Assembly: GCA_903900705.1 (NCBI GenBank) | Contig: CAIUOG010000074.1 | Coordinates: 1 to 64,000, forward strand | Reading direction: 5' to 3' | DNA: 64,000 bases | Origin: an uncultured Acidobacteriia bacterium | Lineage (GTDB): Bacteria; Acidobacteriota; Terriglobia; Bryobacterales; Bryobacteraceae | Part shown: positions 51,908 through 60,756 of the stretch, one piece after another | How positions within the stretch are numbered: the first letter of the stretch is position 1 | How the letters are laid out: each line of letters opens with the position of its first letter | Translations under genes and position numbers: made by a program | The notes under the pieces: model-generated | What the model saw: the letters and a program-made list of their open reading frames with translations, nothing else | The model's database searches: none | What the model was told of the DNA's origin: nothing

Positions 51908-52834
51908 CTACTGTTCCTTCGGCTCGAAGAAATGTCCGATGTCCTGGTAGCCGTTCATCGCCAGGCGGCAGGCCTGGCCGTCACCCGCGAAACGCGGGCG
52001 GTGCCAGTGGCCGCGCGGAGCATAAACGATATCGCCCTGGTCGGCAAGAATATCCTTGCCCGCGCCTTCGATCCGGTACTCCATCTTGCCTTCGAGGATG
52101 AACCAGAACTCGGCGCATTCCGCGTGGAAATGGCCCTTGTCCTTATCGGTAACCGGAGGCAGATTCTTCGCCTCGCCAACGATGATGTTCGAAACCGCGC
52201 GATCATCGGCGATAAAGCGGCGCTGCTTTTCCCGGCCCGCCGCGACCTCGTTGAAATCGATGTACGGGCGATTGCCCTGATCGTATGTGCCCTTGCTCGC
52301 AATGGTGGTTTTGAGGAAAGTGTAGCCATCCAGCACCGGGGGCTTCTCGTCCGCCGGGTACATGGTACGCGCGCCGGCGATGTTCACTTCAAAGCGCAGA
52401 GACGGCTTATCGCCCACCGTCTCCATCTGGTAGAAGGTGCGGTAGGGAACCTGCACCAGGTAGCCCTTCTTCGCGATGAACGGCGGCACGCCGTCAATGG
52501 TGAAGCGAATCTCGCCGTCCTGAATCACCCACCATTCGCGGGTATCCGGATGTGCGCGGCGCGGAGTCTTCTCTCCGGCGGCCATCTGGATGTAATCGGC
52601 ATGGAGGTGTTCATCGTTGACGATGGCGATCTTCCAGCTCTTCTGACCCTTGTGGTCATTGACAATATCGGAAAGCTTCCAGTGTGGCTTGTTCGGCGCC
52701 GTCCATGGCGTCAGCTGGACGGGCTTCGGAGCCCAGACGGTCTGCGATCCGGGGCGGCCATTATTCTGGGCCCAGACAGCAGTCAGGAAAAGAAGGGAAA
52801 CGCCTGCGACGGCGGCAACACGATGATTTATCAT
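51908..52834 (-). CDS. Exported two-cupin-domain protein
   Basis: 308 residues with signal peptide (MINHRVAAVAGVSLLFLTAVWAQ). Two cupin barrels: the first around EHLHADYIQMAAGEKTPRRAHPDTREWWVIQDGEIRFTIDG, the second around KGHFHAECAEFWFILEGKMEYRIEG with GDIVYAPRGHWHRPR. Metal-binding His and Glu are visible in both. Catalytic or sugar-binding role unknown. Convergent with the prolyl oligopeptidase, stops 4 nt apart. Confidence 0.8.
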   Translation of the reverse strand: MINHRVAAVAGVSLLFLTAVWAQNNGRPGSQTVWAPKPVQLTPWTAPNKPHWKLSDIVNDHKGQKSWKIAIVNDEHLHADYIQMAAGEKTPRRAHPDTREWWVIQDGEIRFTIDGVPPFIAKKGYLVQVPYRTFYQMETVGDKPSLRFEVNIAGARTMYPADEKPPVLDGYTFLKTTIASKGTYDQGNRPYIDFNEVAAGREKQRRFIADDRAVSNIIVGEAKNLPPVTDKDKGHFHAECAEFWFILEGKMEYRIEGAGKDILADQGDIVYAPRGHWHRPRFAGDGQACRLAMNGYQDIGHFFEPKEQ

Positions 52835-52896
52835 CTCTCAGCTCGTCCGAGAGCTTATCACTGCGGCTGGTGAAAGTAAATCGATTTTGCCTGCGC

Positions 52897-53484
52897 TCAG
52901 GCGGCGGCCGCCGCTCTTTTTCGCGGGACCGGCTGCAGCCGGACCGTTTCAGCGCCGCACTCGCAATGGTCGTGCAACTGGCAGAACGGAAAGGCTTCCG
53001 GCAGCACGACGCCTGCCTCCAGATGCAGTCCGGCATGAACCTCGCATTCCCGCGCGATTACCCTTCCCTGCTCGTTGCGCAACTGTTCAAAGACCGGAAT
53101 ACCAAACGCGCGCCAAAGCAGGTCCCGGTGGTGGTCTGCCAGGGGAGTATCTTCCACGCCGGTCAGAACAATCGCGAATTCCAGGCTGGGAAGCTCCAGC
53201 AGCCCGCGAAGCTTCTGATCCGCCAGTTCCAGTGCCTCGTCGAGGGGTGCGACCAGGCATTGTGGCGCAAAGGCCCGTAACCCGGCGGCGTCTGTGGGAG
53301 CAAAGACGCGGACATTCTTTTCCGGGCGGAAACCGCTCGTCAGAATCGCGGTGGGGCCCGCGAAGGCCAGCGGAAAACGCAGTGTTTCTTCAGGGTTGGC
53401 AGGACCCCTGCGCGGCCGGCCCGGGGTTCCATCGGGGGGAGCGTCCGAACGGCGCGCCCCCCGCAGGAGAGAGAGGAGAAGCAA
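52897..53484 (-). CDS. Hypothetical protein (195 aa)
   Basis: TTG start at 53484; no better start is visible. Arg/Pro-rich first 35 residues (GARRSDAPPDGTPGRPRRG), then an alpha/beta region (VRVFAPTDAAGLRAFAPQCLVAPLDEALELADQKLRGLLELPSLEFAIVLTG) and a segment LLWRAFGIPVFEQLRNEQGRVIARECEVHAGLHLEAG. The last part recalls the C-terminal part of CoA-ligase-like proteins but I do not recognise a family with confidence. Near the end lies a C-x-x-x-x-x-C-x-C cluster (CQLHDHCECG). Codon use looks native. Could be a remnant of a larger gene. Confidence 0.5.
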   Translation of the reverse strand: MLLLSLLRGARRSDAPPDGTPGRPRRGPANPEETLRFPLAFAGPTAILTSGFRPEKNVRVFAPTDAAGLRAFAPQCLVAPLDEALELADQKLRGLLELPSLEFAIVLTGVEDTPLADHHRDLLWRAFGIPVFEQLRNEQGRVIARECEVHAGLHLEAGVVLPEAFPFCQLHDHCECGAETVRLQPVPRKRAAAAA

Positions 53485-53537
53485 AACGATTTACGCAACA
53501 GTAGTGCCGTGCGCGCGGGAAATTCTCAGTTATTTTT

Positions 53538-54479
53538 TTACGAAAGTCCCAGAAGCCGCCGGAAGTTGCCTCCCAGAATGGCTCGCGCCCCTTCTTCATC
53601 CACGCCCAGTTCATGGAGCAGAGCCACCTGGTGATCCAGCACATCCCGCACATAGCCCCTCGGGAACCAGGACGAGTCCGATCCAAACAGCAACCGCTTC
53701 GGACCCGCCACTTCGAGGGCCTTGCGGAAGACGCCTTTCAGGTCGATATTGTCGGGTTGCGTGCGGATCCAGGCGTTGGAACTCGAGGTATCGAAGTACA
53801 CGTTCGGGCACTGATCCGCCAGCATCAGGGCTTCCCGGAAGAAGCCGGAGCCGAAGTGCGGAATCACGAAGCGGATGCGCGAGAAGCGAGCCGCCAGCGC
53901 AAAGAGATCAATCGGATTGGAATACCGCATATCGAAATGGCACGGCAGCCCCAGTTTCTTCCGGAAGCCGACGCTCAGGATGCCGCAATGCACGTACGCC
54001 ACCGGGTGCTGGTGGCTGGCCAGCACCTGCATCAGCGCACAAACCTTGTCGTCATGCAGGGAGTAATGGTGCATCGCGGGGAACAGGAAAACTCCGCTGA
54101 CGTGGTCTTCCTTCGCGGCGGACTGGAAGCGGATATCGGCCGCGGGCAGCGTGGGGTTCGCCATGTAAATCCCGCTGAAGCGGTCTGGCCGGTGTTCAAT
54201 GGCCGCTCCGACAGAGACTGTATCGTTCGGGATGCTCCCGATGACCATGGCCCGCGCCACGCTGTTACGGTCCAGTTCCTCAGCCCACCGCATCGCGAGC
54301 GCATCCGACGATGTCGGCTCATCCCACCCCAGAGCTTTGGCCACGAATTCGTCATGCTTCTGTTCCGCGAGGGATTTGAAAAACGCGGGAGAGAAGAAGT
54401 GGACGTGAGCATCGGCAATTTCGACTTTGCCCCACGGAGTCTGCAGCAGAGGAGTTTCGAGTGGAGAATTTTCCGGCAT
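53538..54479 (-). CDS. Amidohydrolase-2 family TIM-barrel protein
   Basis: 313 residues. KVEIADAHVHFFSP gives the first H-x-H metal pair, VAYVHCG the next His, RFVIPHFGSGFFREAL another, and LLFGSDSSWFPRGYVRDVLDHQV the Asp region. The family includes decarboxylases such as ACMSD and unknown lactonases. No signal peptide. It follows the M28 peptidase by 2 nt, so it is the last gene of the leftward run that starts with the exported unknown at 60609. Substrate unknown. Confidence 0.87.
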   Translation of the reverse strand: MPENSPLETPLLQTPWGKVEIADAHVHFFSPAFFKSLAEQKHDEFVAKALGWDEPTSSDALAMRWAEELDRNSVARAMVIGSIPNDTVSVGAAIEHRPDRFSGIYMANPTLPAADIRFQSAAKEDHVSGVFLFPAMHHYSLHDDKVCALMQVLASHQHPVAYVHCGILSVGFRKKLGLPCHFDMRYSNPIDLFALAARFSRIRFVIPHFGSGFFREALMLADQCPNVYFDTSSSNAWIRTQPDNIDLKGVFRKALEVAGPKRLLFGSDSSWFPRGYVRDVLDHQVALLHELGVDEEGARAILGGNFRRLLGLS

Positions 54480-54481
54480 GG

Positions 54482-56578
54482 TTATAGGGTCCCGAGTGTT
54501 TTTGTCGCCTGTTCCAGTTGTACCCCAAGCGCATGGAGCGCATGCGCCACCTGTCTTGTCTGTTCGGTCGCCTCGGCGGGATTGTTCAATTCCACCGCCT
54601 CACGGATGCCCGGCAACGTCTTCACGGCATAGCCCGTGTACTTCCCGGGCGCGTAAATCCGGTGGCGGAACCAGGCTCGTCCGGGCAGCCCGGGTTCAGG
54701 CGCAAGAGTGCGTTCGGTCTGGTACAGAAGCTGGTTCAGCCCGGCCAGAATTTGGGTTCGTTTTTGCTTCGGCAGCGCGCGGCCAAAGGCACTTTCGAAG
54801 TCGGCATTGATCCGCCCCAGCCGGCTCAGCTCGGTTCTCACCGCCGTGAGATCCACCCTGGCATGCGTGGCCGAGAGCTTCTGAATCTCATCGAGGTACC
54901 CGGATACGGTGGCCTGCAGACGGCCGAATTCAAAGGGCAGAAGGGGAGCGTCGGCCAGGCGGATCACGGCGGTAGCGGTCAGCTGCGCCAACGCGCGGCC
55001 ATGCGCGAAGGTGCTGTCTGAGAAGTGCATGTACCAGTTGTAGTCGTCATAAACGGAGTGGTAGACGCCGCCATCCTCACTGTCGAATTTCAGGTTCAGC
55101 GAAGCGATCCCCAGGTGCTGCAGGAAGGGCGTGTAATCCGAACCCGAGCCGAGCGGGCCGATGTGGAAATCCCGTGGCGCACCCTTCGCTTCCAGCAGCG
55201 ATTTCGCGCCATCGGGACCCGGCACATCCCGGGCAACCTCCCGCATAAAGGCTTCCAGCGTATGCGACCCCTCGATCGCAAGGCGCCCCGCACCGTTCGA
55301 ATCCGAATTGATGTAGGCGACCAGCTTGCGGCTCAGTTCGTCCGCGTGCTTTTCCATGAATTCGGTGGAGCCCACCAGACCGTACTCTTCACCATCCCAG
55401 AAGCCAATCATGACGGTGCGCTTCGGACGCCAGCCCTGGCGGGTGAGTTGAGCCAGGGCACGGGCCGTTTCCAGTTGCGCGGTCACGCCGGACAGCGGAT
55501 CACTCGCGCCGCGGACCCAGGCGTCATGATGATTGCCGAACATCACCCACTGATCCGGATACTCGCTGCCCGGGATGGCGGCGATCACGTCGTAAAGCGG
55601 GCGCGTGGCGTTATCCATCTCCACTTTCAGATGAACCTGCACCGGCGCTGCAGGGGACCCGCCGAGGTGGTAGGTGAAAGGCAGTGCGCCGCGCCAGCTT
55701 TCCGGCGCGACCGGGCCACCCAGATGGCGGAGCAAAGGCTCCGCGTCCGCCCAGGAGATCGGTAGCACCGGAATCTTCATCATGGTCACGGCTTCGCCCG
55801 GCGCCAGCCGCTTTGCGCCGGTTTCCGAGGCCCATCCGGGCGAGAGCGGGTCCCCGGTGTACAACACCATGTCCATGACACTGCCGCGTTGTACGCCGTC
55901 CGGTGGCCGGAACGGGCCCTTTGGATACGCGTCGCCCTGGTAGTAGCCGTCGTCTTTGGGGTCGGAATAGATCAGGCAGCCGACCGCGCCATGCTCGAAC
56001 GCCACCTTCGGCTTGATGCCGCGCCAGCTGCCGCCGTAACGGGAGATGACGATTTTGCCTTTCACCTCAACGCCACGGGATTTCAGATAGTCGTAATCGG
56101 CCGGCACTCCATAGTTGACGTACACCAGAGGCGCGGTCACATCGCCATCGCCGGAGTAGGCGTTGAACGTGGGGATAACACCGGCGTCCACCGAATCCGG
56201 GTCATCGGCGACCGCCGGTTCTTCGAGCTTCGCGCGGAAGGCCGCCGGCGACGTCATTTCCAGAGTCCGCGCACGGGGCTGTGGCAGAAGCGCTTCGTAC
56301 CGTTCGATGTGCGCCTCAAGCCCGAACTCGCGCAGTTGCGCGAGCAGATATTCGGCGGTTTCCTTCGATTGCTGCGTGCCAGCCAGATGGGGTTTGGAAG
56401 CCAGCCGCTCCATCACCCGGCGCATCCGGTCCGGCTCCGGGGTGGCGCGCGCCAGCTGCTCCCATTTCTGCTCCGCCGCCTGTGAGACCGAATCGAAGCC
56501 ACGAATGGTGTCGCGGCCCGCCGGGTACAGCAGGCCACTCAACAGCACCCAGGACGCGGCAGCAGCGGCTCGCCTCAT
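54482..56578 (-). CDS. M28 family peptidase, glutamate-carboxypeptidase-II-like
   Basis: 698 residues with a signal peptide (MRRAAAAASWVLLSGLLYPAG). PA insert domain at about 150-260 (GKIVISRYGGSWRGIKPKVAFEHGAVGCLIYSDP), then the zinc peptidase core: VMFGNHHDAWVRGASDPLSG, TVMIGFWDGEEYGLVGSTEF, AYINSDSNG and SDYTPFLQHLGIASLNLKF. A C-terminal helical dimerisation domain follows. This is the PSMA/transferrin-receptor-like plan, which trims C-terminal residues of peptides. Same transcript as the receptor 39 nt upstream and amidohydrolase 2 nt downstream (inferred). Confidence 0.94.
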   Translation of the reverse strand: MRRAAAAASWVLLSGLLYPAGRDTIRGFDSVSQAAEQKWEQLARATPEPDRMRRVMERLASKPHLAGTQQSKETAEYLLAQLREFGLEAHIERYEALLPQPRARTLEMTSPAAFRAKLEEPAVADDPDSVDAGVIPTFNAYSGDGDVTAPLVYVNYGVPADYDYLKSRGVEVKGKIVISRYGGSWRGIKPKVAFEHGAVGCLIYSDPKDDGYYQGDAYPKGPFRPPDGVQRGSVMDMVLYTGDPLSPGWASETGAKRLAPGEAVTMMKIPVLPISWADAEPLLRHLGGPVAPESWRGALPFTYHLGGSPAAPVQVHLKVEMDNATRPLYDVIAAIPGSEYPDQWVMFGNHHDAWVRGASDPLSGVTAQLETARALAQLTRQGWRPKRTVMIGFWDGEEYGLVGSTEFMEKHADELSRKLVAYINSDSNGAGRLAIEGSHTLEAFMREVARDVPGPDGAKSLLEAKGAPRDFHIGPLGSGSDYTPFLQHLGIASLNLKFDSEDGGVYHSVYDDYNWYMHFSDSTFAHGRALAQLTATAVIRLADAPLLPFEFGRLQATVSGYLDEIQKLSATHARVDLTAVRTELSRLGRINADFESAFGRALPKQKRTQILAGLNQLLYQTERTLAPEPGLPGRAWFRHRIYAPGKYTGYAVKTLPGIREAVELNNPAEATEQTRQVAHALHALGVQLEQATKTLGTL

Positions 56579-56617
56579 TTGGAGTCAGAGGACGGGCCGA
56601 AGCCTGTCCCGCCTGGT

Positions 56618-59098
56618 TTACCAGACCATTCCGATCTCCGCCGTCACCGCGCGGGGACTCACGAAATGGGTGCCGCTGAAGGTGGAGAGGAAGTTGTAAA
56701 GAGCCACCGTGTCTGTAATGTTGACCGCCGTAATCTGCGCGCGGTAACGATACTTTTCCGTGTGGAAAATATTGTCGTCCCCCACCGCCATGTCGAACAT
56801 GTTGCGGGGAGCAACGCGCGGCGGATGATGATCGTCATTCTCCGTTCCCTGCGCGGGGATGCGGAGCAGGGACGCACCCGCCGGCTGGCCCGGCGGACAG
56901 AAATGAATCGGGTGATTGATGGTGGCCACCTGCGAACCGCAGAAGAAGCCAATGGACGCCTGCTGATCACCGGAAAGATCCAGCACGGCGGGGATATCCG
57001 GAACCGCGCCCGCAACGCCGCCCGAGTTATAGCGCCACGTGAACGAAACCCACGGACCATTCTTCTTCGGCTGGTACCGGACATTGGCCGTCGATTCAAA
57101 GTTCTCGTCGTGATCGATGCGGAACACCGATGTGTTCAGCGGAGAGTTGAACAACAGCCCGCCGATTTCCGGCCCGAAGAAGCGCGCCCTCGTGTGGCTG
57201 AGAATCGTGTAGGCCGAAATGCCGTGCGTATCGGTCAGGTTGACGCGGGCCGAGTAGCCGTCGATCTTGCTCTTGCGCCATTCGATCGGGAAGGCAATGG
57301 GCGAGTTGAAGAGCGTATCGAAATCGAAGGCATTGTGAGTGAATTTCCAGAAATATCCGGCATCCACCAGGATCTTCCTGCCCAGCCCCTGCTGCACGCC
57401 GGTGTTGTATTGATTTCGCGTGCCAGGCCGGAGCGGCGTTGCGCCGAAAGCACCAAAAACGTTGCTCGCCAGGCCACCCTGGCCGGTGACGCTCGACAGC
57501 AGCAGATTCTCGTTGTACGGCGTCTCGAAGAACTTCGAGTAGGAAAGCCGCAGGACGGTGTTGGTCCGCTTGATCAGGTACGATGAGCCCACGCGCGGAT
57601 CGAGCGAGTTGGCGCTCACAATGCCGCGATAGAAATCGGCCCGCAGGCCGAGTTGCAGCGTGAGATCCCCCAGGGTGATGGCATCCTGGATGTACATGGC
57701 ATAGCCCTTCACGTCGGAGTGGCCGGCGAACTGGAAGAGGTGACCTCCGTGGGTCAGATCATAAGGCGCCAGCCCGAACGCATCATTTTCTTCGATGTAA
57801 TGGGGGTCCGTGATGCCCAGCGAGAACCGTTCGGTCAGGAAGGTATGCTGGGCCTGAAATCCGGCCTTCACGTTGTGATGGTGGTTGACCCAGGCGTAGT
57901 CGGTCTTCAGACCCAGGTTGGTGAGGCGGCGATTCTGCGCCACACTGGCCGGCTGATCGGCGAAAGGATTGCGGCTCGGCGTGTAATTGACCTGATCGAC
58001 GCGGATATAGGGGTTCACGGTGAGGGTCGAATTCGCATTGATCAGATGGACCCAGCCCGGCGCCAGGTTGTAGCTCAGAATGCGTTCGCGCTGGTCCTGC
58101 CCGGCGGCACTCTGGTCGTAGGTATTCGGCGTCTGGAACCAGGCGCGGGAGAAGAAGAGGTTCAGGTGGAAAGTATCGCTGTCTTCCGGCTGATAATCCA
58201 TCCGATCGAAGATCGTCTGGTTGTTACCGGAATCGTGGATGGCGGCAAACTCCGGCGGATCCAGATACCGGCCGGACTTCACGGTATTGGCGGCAATGAA
58301 ATTGCCCCACTTCTTGCCGCCGAGCCCCTCGGAAAAGCTCTCGCCATAGGTTCCGAACTGGCCGTAGTTGAGCGAAAGACTGCCGAACTGCTTCTGCACG
58401 CCCAGACCGCTCTTGGTAATCGCGTTGATCACCAGACTGGTCTTATCGCCATACTCGGCGGGCGGAGCACCGGCGATCACTTCCACCGAAGCGATGGCGT
58501 TTTCCGGCATCGAAGTTGAAAACTGCTTGCTTTGCTGGTCGGTGACAGGCTGGTTGTCGAAAACAAACTGCGTCTGGGCGTGGTCGCCCTGCGGATGGAT
58601 GAAACCATTGGAATCTTCCACAATGCCAGGAGCGGAGTGAGCCACCACGTCGTTCAAGCCACCGGCAATCGAGTAGACCGGCAGTTTTTCAAACTGCGAG
58701 GTATCCACCACGGTGTGCGGCGTCGGAACGCTCTCCACCTGGTCCACATCTTCCTTCACGTCAACCGACGTTTCCGAAGACGCCAGCTTCATCGCGATGG
58801 AAACCGTGAGCGGGACACCGGCGCGAACCACCACGTCTTCGTTATGAACTTCAAAACCGGGCGCGGTCACTGATAAATGGTAATTATTTGGCGCGATGTT
58901 GAGAAAGCGAAAGCCGCCGTCCGCCTCGGTTTTCAAGCTCTTATCCAATCCGGAAATACGATTCCGGACTTCCACCGTGGCGCCCGCAATGGTGGCGCCA
59001 GACGGGTCTGTGACGGACCCGGCAATGCTGCCGGACGACCCCATCCCCTGCCCAAACAGGGCAGTAGCCCCAAACAGGGCAATAACAAAATACTTCAT
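56618..59098 (-). CDS. TonB-dependent receptor with carboxypeptidase-regulatory-like domain
   Basis: 826 residues. Short signal peptide (MKYFVIALFGATALFGQ), Ig-like domain GSIAGSVTDPSGATIAGATVEVRN to YHLSVTAPGFEVHNED, plug-like region with FVFDNQPVTDQQSKQF and SVEVIAGAPPAEYGDKTSLVINAITKSG, then a 22-strand-type barrel ending VTAEIGMVW with a terminal aromatic. Extracellular loops hold His clusters (YAWVNHHHNVKAG, ENDDHHPPRV). AGGGGA ribosome site. Transcribed with the small Cys/His-rich protein, M28 peptidase and amidohydrolase. Ligand unknown. Confidence 0.9.
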   Translation of the reverse strand: MKYFVIALFGATALFGQGMGSSGSIAGSVTDPSGATIAGATVEVRNRISGLDKSLKTEADGGFRFLNIAPNNYHLSVTAPGFEVHNEDVVVRAGVPLTVSIAMKLASSETSVDVKEDVDQVESVPTPHTVVDTSQFEKLPVYSIAGGLNDVVAHSAPGIVEDSNGFIHPQGDHAQTQFVFDNQPVTDQQSKQFSTSMPENAIASVEVIAGAPPAEYGDKTSLVINAITKSGLGVQKQFGSLSLNYGQFGTYGESFSEGLGGKKWGNFIAANTVKSGRYLDPPEFAAIHDSGNNQTIFDRMDYQPEDSDTFHLNLFFSRAWFQTPNTYDQSAAGQDQRERILSYNLAPGWVHLINANSTLTVNPYIRVDQVNYTPSRNPFADQPASVAQNRRLTNLGLKTDYAWVNHHHNVKAGFQAQHTFLTERFSLGITDPHYIEENDAFGLAPYDLTHGGHLFQFAGHSDVKGYAMYIQDAITLGDLTLQLGLRADFYRGIVSANSLDPRVGSSYLIKRTNTVLRLSYSKFFETPYNENLLLSSVTGQGGLASNVFGAFGATPLRPGTRNQYNTGVQQGLGRKILVDAGYFWKFTHNAFDFDTLFNSPIAFPIEWRKSKIDGYSARVNLTDTHGISAYTILSHTRARFFGPEIGGLLFNSPLNTSVFRIDHDENFESTANVRYQPKKNGPWVSFTWRYNSGGVAGAVPDIPAVLDLSGDQQASIGFFCGSQVATINHPIHFCPPGQPAGASLLRIPAQGTENDDHHPPRVAPRNMFDMAVGDDNIFHTEKYRYRAQITAVNITDTVALYNFLSTFSGTHFVSPRAVTAEIGMVW

Positions 59099-59148
59099 TT
59101 ATGAGTCCCCTTAGAACCTGCAATCACTACTGTTGACGGGAGATAACG

Positions 59149-59484
59149 CTACAGTGCGAGGGCAGGGGGACCGCGGGTGAGAGAAGACTTGCTGAGGTAA
59201 AGCTGATAGCCCGAAATGGCCGAGCAGGTGGCAATGCGCCCCACAATATGGGGCGCCTGCAGGAAGACGGCGACGCTCTTCGCCTCAAAGGCGGCGACGT
59301 GAGCGGCGAAGCAGATATCGCAACTGCCCGCCGGAGTCTTCAGGTGGAAGTGCGCGGGCGAGGCGGAGCCGGTGGCAACCCCCACGATGGCGGCAATTGC
59401 CACCACCATGACGACAATACGCAGCCAGGCGGGAAGTCTTCCCGCCATGCCCGTTCTGCCGAAGGTTTGCACGTTCCGTATCAT
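59149..59484 (-). CDS. Small membrane protein with His and CxxC motif (DUF2946-like)
   Basis: 111 residues: one transmembrane helix at about 20-40 (LRIVVMVVAIAAIVGVATG), then a short soluble part SPAHFHLKTPAGSCDICFAAHVAAFEAKS with two His, a C-x-x-C pair and another His. The rest is weakly hydrophobic. Small single-helix proteins with such a Cys/His cluster sit next to metal-related TonB receptors in other bacteria. A copper or other metal role is inferred from that and from the neighbour. GGAAC site upstream; gap of 12 nt from the upstream gene and 50 nt to the receptor. Confidence 0.6.
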   Translation of the reverse strand: MIRNVQTFGRTGMAGRLPAWLRIVVMVVAIAAIVGVATGSASPAHFHLKTPAGSCDICFAAHVAAFEAKSVAVFLQAPHIVGRIATCSAISGYQLYLSKSSLTRGPPALAL

Positions 59485-59496
59485 AACAATGTTCCG

Positions 59497-60609
59497 TTAT
59501 GGCTTGGTAACCGGCTTATTCGACTCGGGTTTGGCGGCTTCGGCCGCCGGCGGATCTTCCGAATCGTCAAACTTGATGCTGGTGTCCGCCGAGTACTTCT
59601 GGTAACGCCGGAATTCAATCTCGTTGCGCGTGCCGTAGCTGCCCATGCGGCTCTGAACGGACGAAGTCAGCGGCAGCAGATAGTCATTGCCGTTGATCCC
59701 GATATACCCGTAGCGCACTTCCTGATGGATTTCCTGCACCGGGAAACCCTCCGGCATATCCGGCTCAATGGTCAGGCGCAGAATCACGTTCGGGCCTTTT
59801 TCGACATACACCAGACCGTGATAACCCGGCACCACGCGCTGCGACTTCTGGTAATCCACGCTGTAGTGGGAATGCGGCTGCAGCACCGTGTAACGGAAAA
59901 CGTAGGCGAGCTTCTTATCCCAGGTGCCCCAGTGATCCCACACAATAATGGCGTCCGTGGCGGGTTCAAACACGTCGCGCAGAAGGCTGCCGAACTCACC
60001 GCGTGAGATCGATCCCCCAAGGCTCTCCCAGGTCTTGCCGAACATGGCGTTGCCGTTCACCGAAATCGGCTCGTACTTTTCCTGCTGTTCGAAGTAGCTG
60101 AGTTTTTCCTGGATCGTATCGGCAGGGGTCCAGGCGCCTTTGGAACCGGGCGAATAGTGGGCATCCACCGAACGGCGAGTCAACTGTAAGCAAATGAAGT
60201 TTGGCAAAGACTTCGCGTAGTTGAGCGCATACTCCTGAACTTCCTTCAGGATCTTTTCCTGCTCGTCCGCGGGAGGAGGCGGCGGCTCAACATACCGGGG
60301 AGCGGCCTGCTTTGGCGCAACCGGAGCGGCAACCGCGAGTTTCGCCGAAGCGTCAGCCAGTTTCGTGAGCGCGGCCACGGTGCGCGGCCCGGCCCCGGCC
60401 GTCTGGAGCTCTTCAATGACACTGTCTTCCAGCTTGCTGGTGAGCCGCATCGAAGCCAGATACGCAGCAACTTCTTTATCCGGAAGCTTTTGGGCGACCG
60501 ATGACCGGATGAACTCCTCCAGCCTGGCGACGGAAATCGCCTGCTGAGCCAGGCTCGCCATTGCGAGCAGCAGGAGCAGGAACATACCTCGGCCAAACCG
60601 GAACACCAT
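59497..60609 (-). CDS. Exported protein of unknown function (370 aa)
   Basis: Signal peptide MVFRFGRGMFLLLLLAMASLAQ. A helical region at about 25-100 (VARLEEFIRSSVAQKLPDKEVAAYLASMRLTSKLEDSVIEELQTAG) is followed by a Pro-rich linker (RYVEPPPPPADEQE). The last 240 residues form a beta-rich region with LPNFICLQLTRRSVDAHY, FRYTVLQPHSHYSV, LVYVEKGPNVILRLTIEPDMP and YLLPLTSSVQSRMGSY. This looks like an acidobacterial exported family, without known role. It is the first gene of the receptor/M28 run and starts 147 nt from the divergent kinase start. Confidence 0.6.
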   Translation of the reverse strand: MVFRFGRGMFLLLLLAMASLAQQAISVARLEEFIRSSVAQKLPDKEVAAYLASMRLTSKLEDSVIEELQTAGAGPRTVAALTKLADASAKLAVAAPVAPKQAAPRYVEPPPPPADEQEKILKEVQEYALNYAKSLPNFICLQLTRRSVDAHYSPGSKGAWTPADTIQEKLSYFEQQEKYEPISVNGNAMFGKTWESLGGSISRGEFGSLLRDVFEPATDAIIVWDHWGTWDKKLAYVFRYTVLQPHSHYSVDYQKSQRVVPGYHGLVYVEKGPNVILRLTIEPDMPEGFPVQEIHQEVRYGYIGINGNDYLLPLTSSVQSRMGSYGTRNEIEFRRYQKYSADTSIKFDDSEDPPAAEAAKPESNKPVTKP

Positions 60610-60756
60610 ATTGTTATTGTCGCATCGGGAAGCAAAAAGGTTTCGGGCGATGTGAAATCACCGTTTCATCGGCGACTTGAAACCGAATCTTCACAAACGG
60701 AGTGTAAACTAATCCCAAGGTCTGCGCCCGGGCCCCGTCTCTCTCTATCTATAGCT

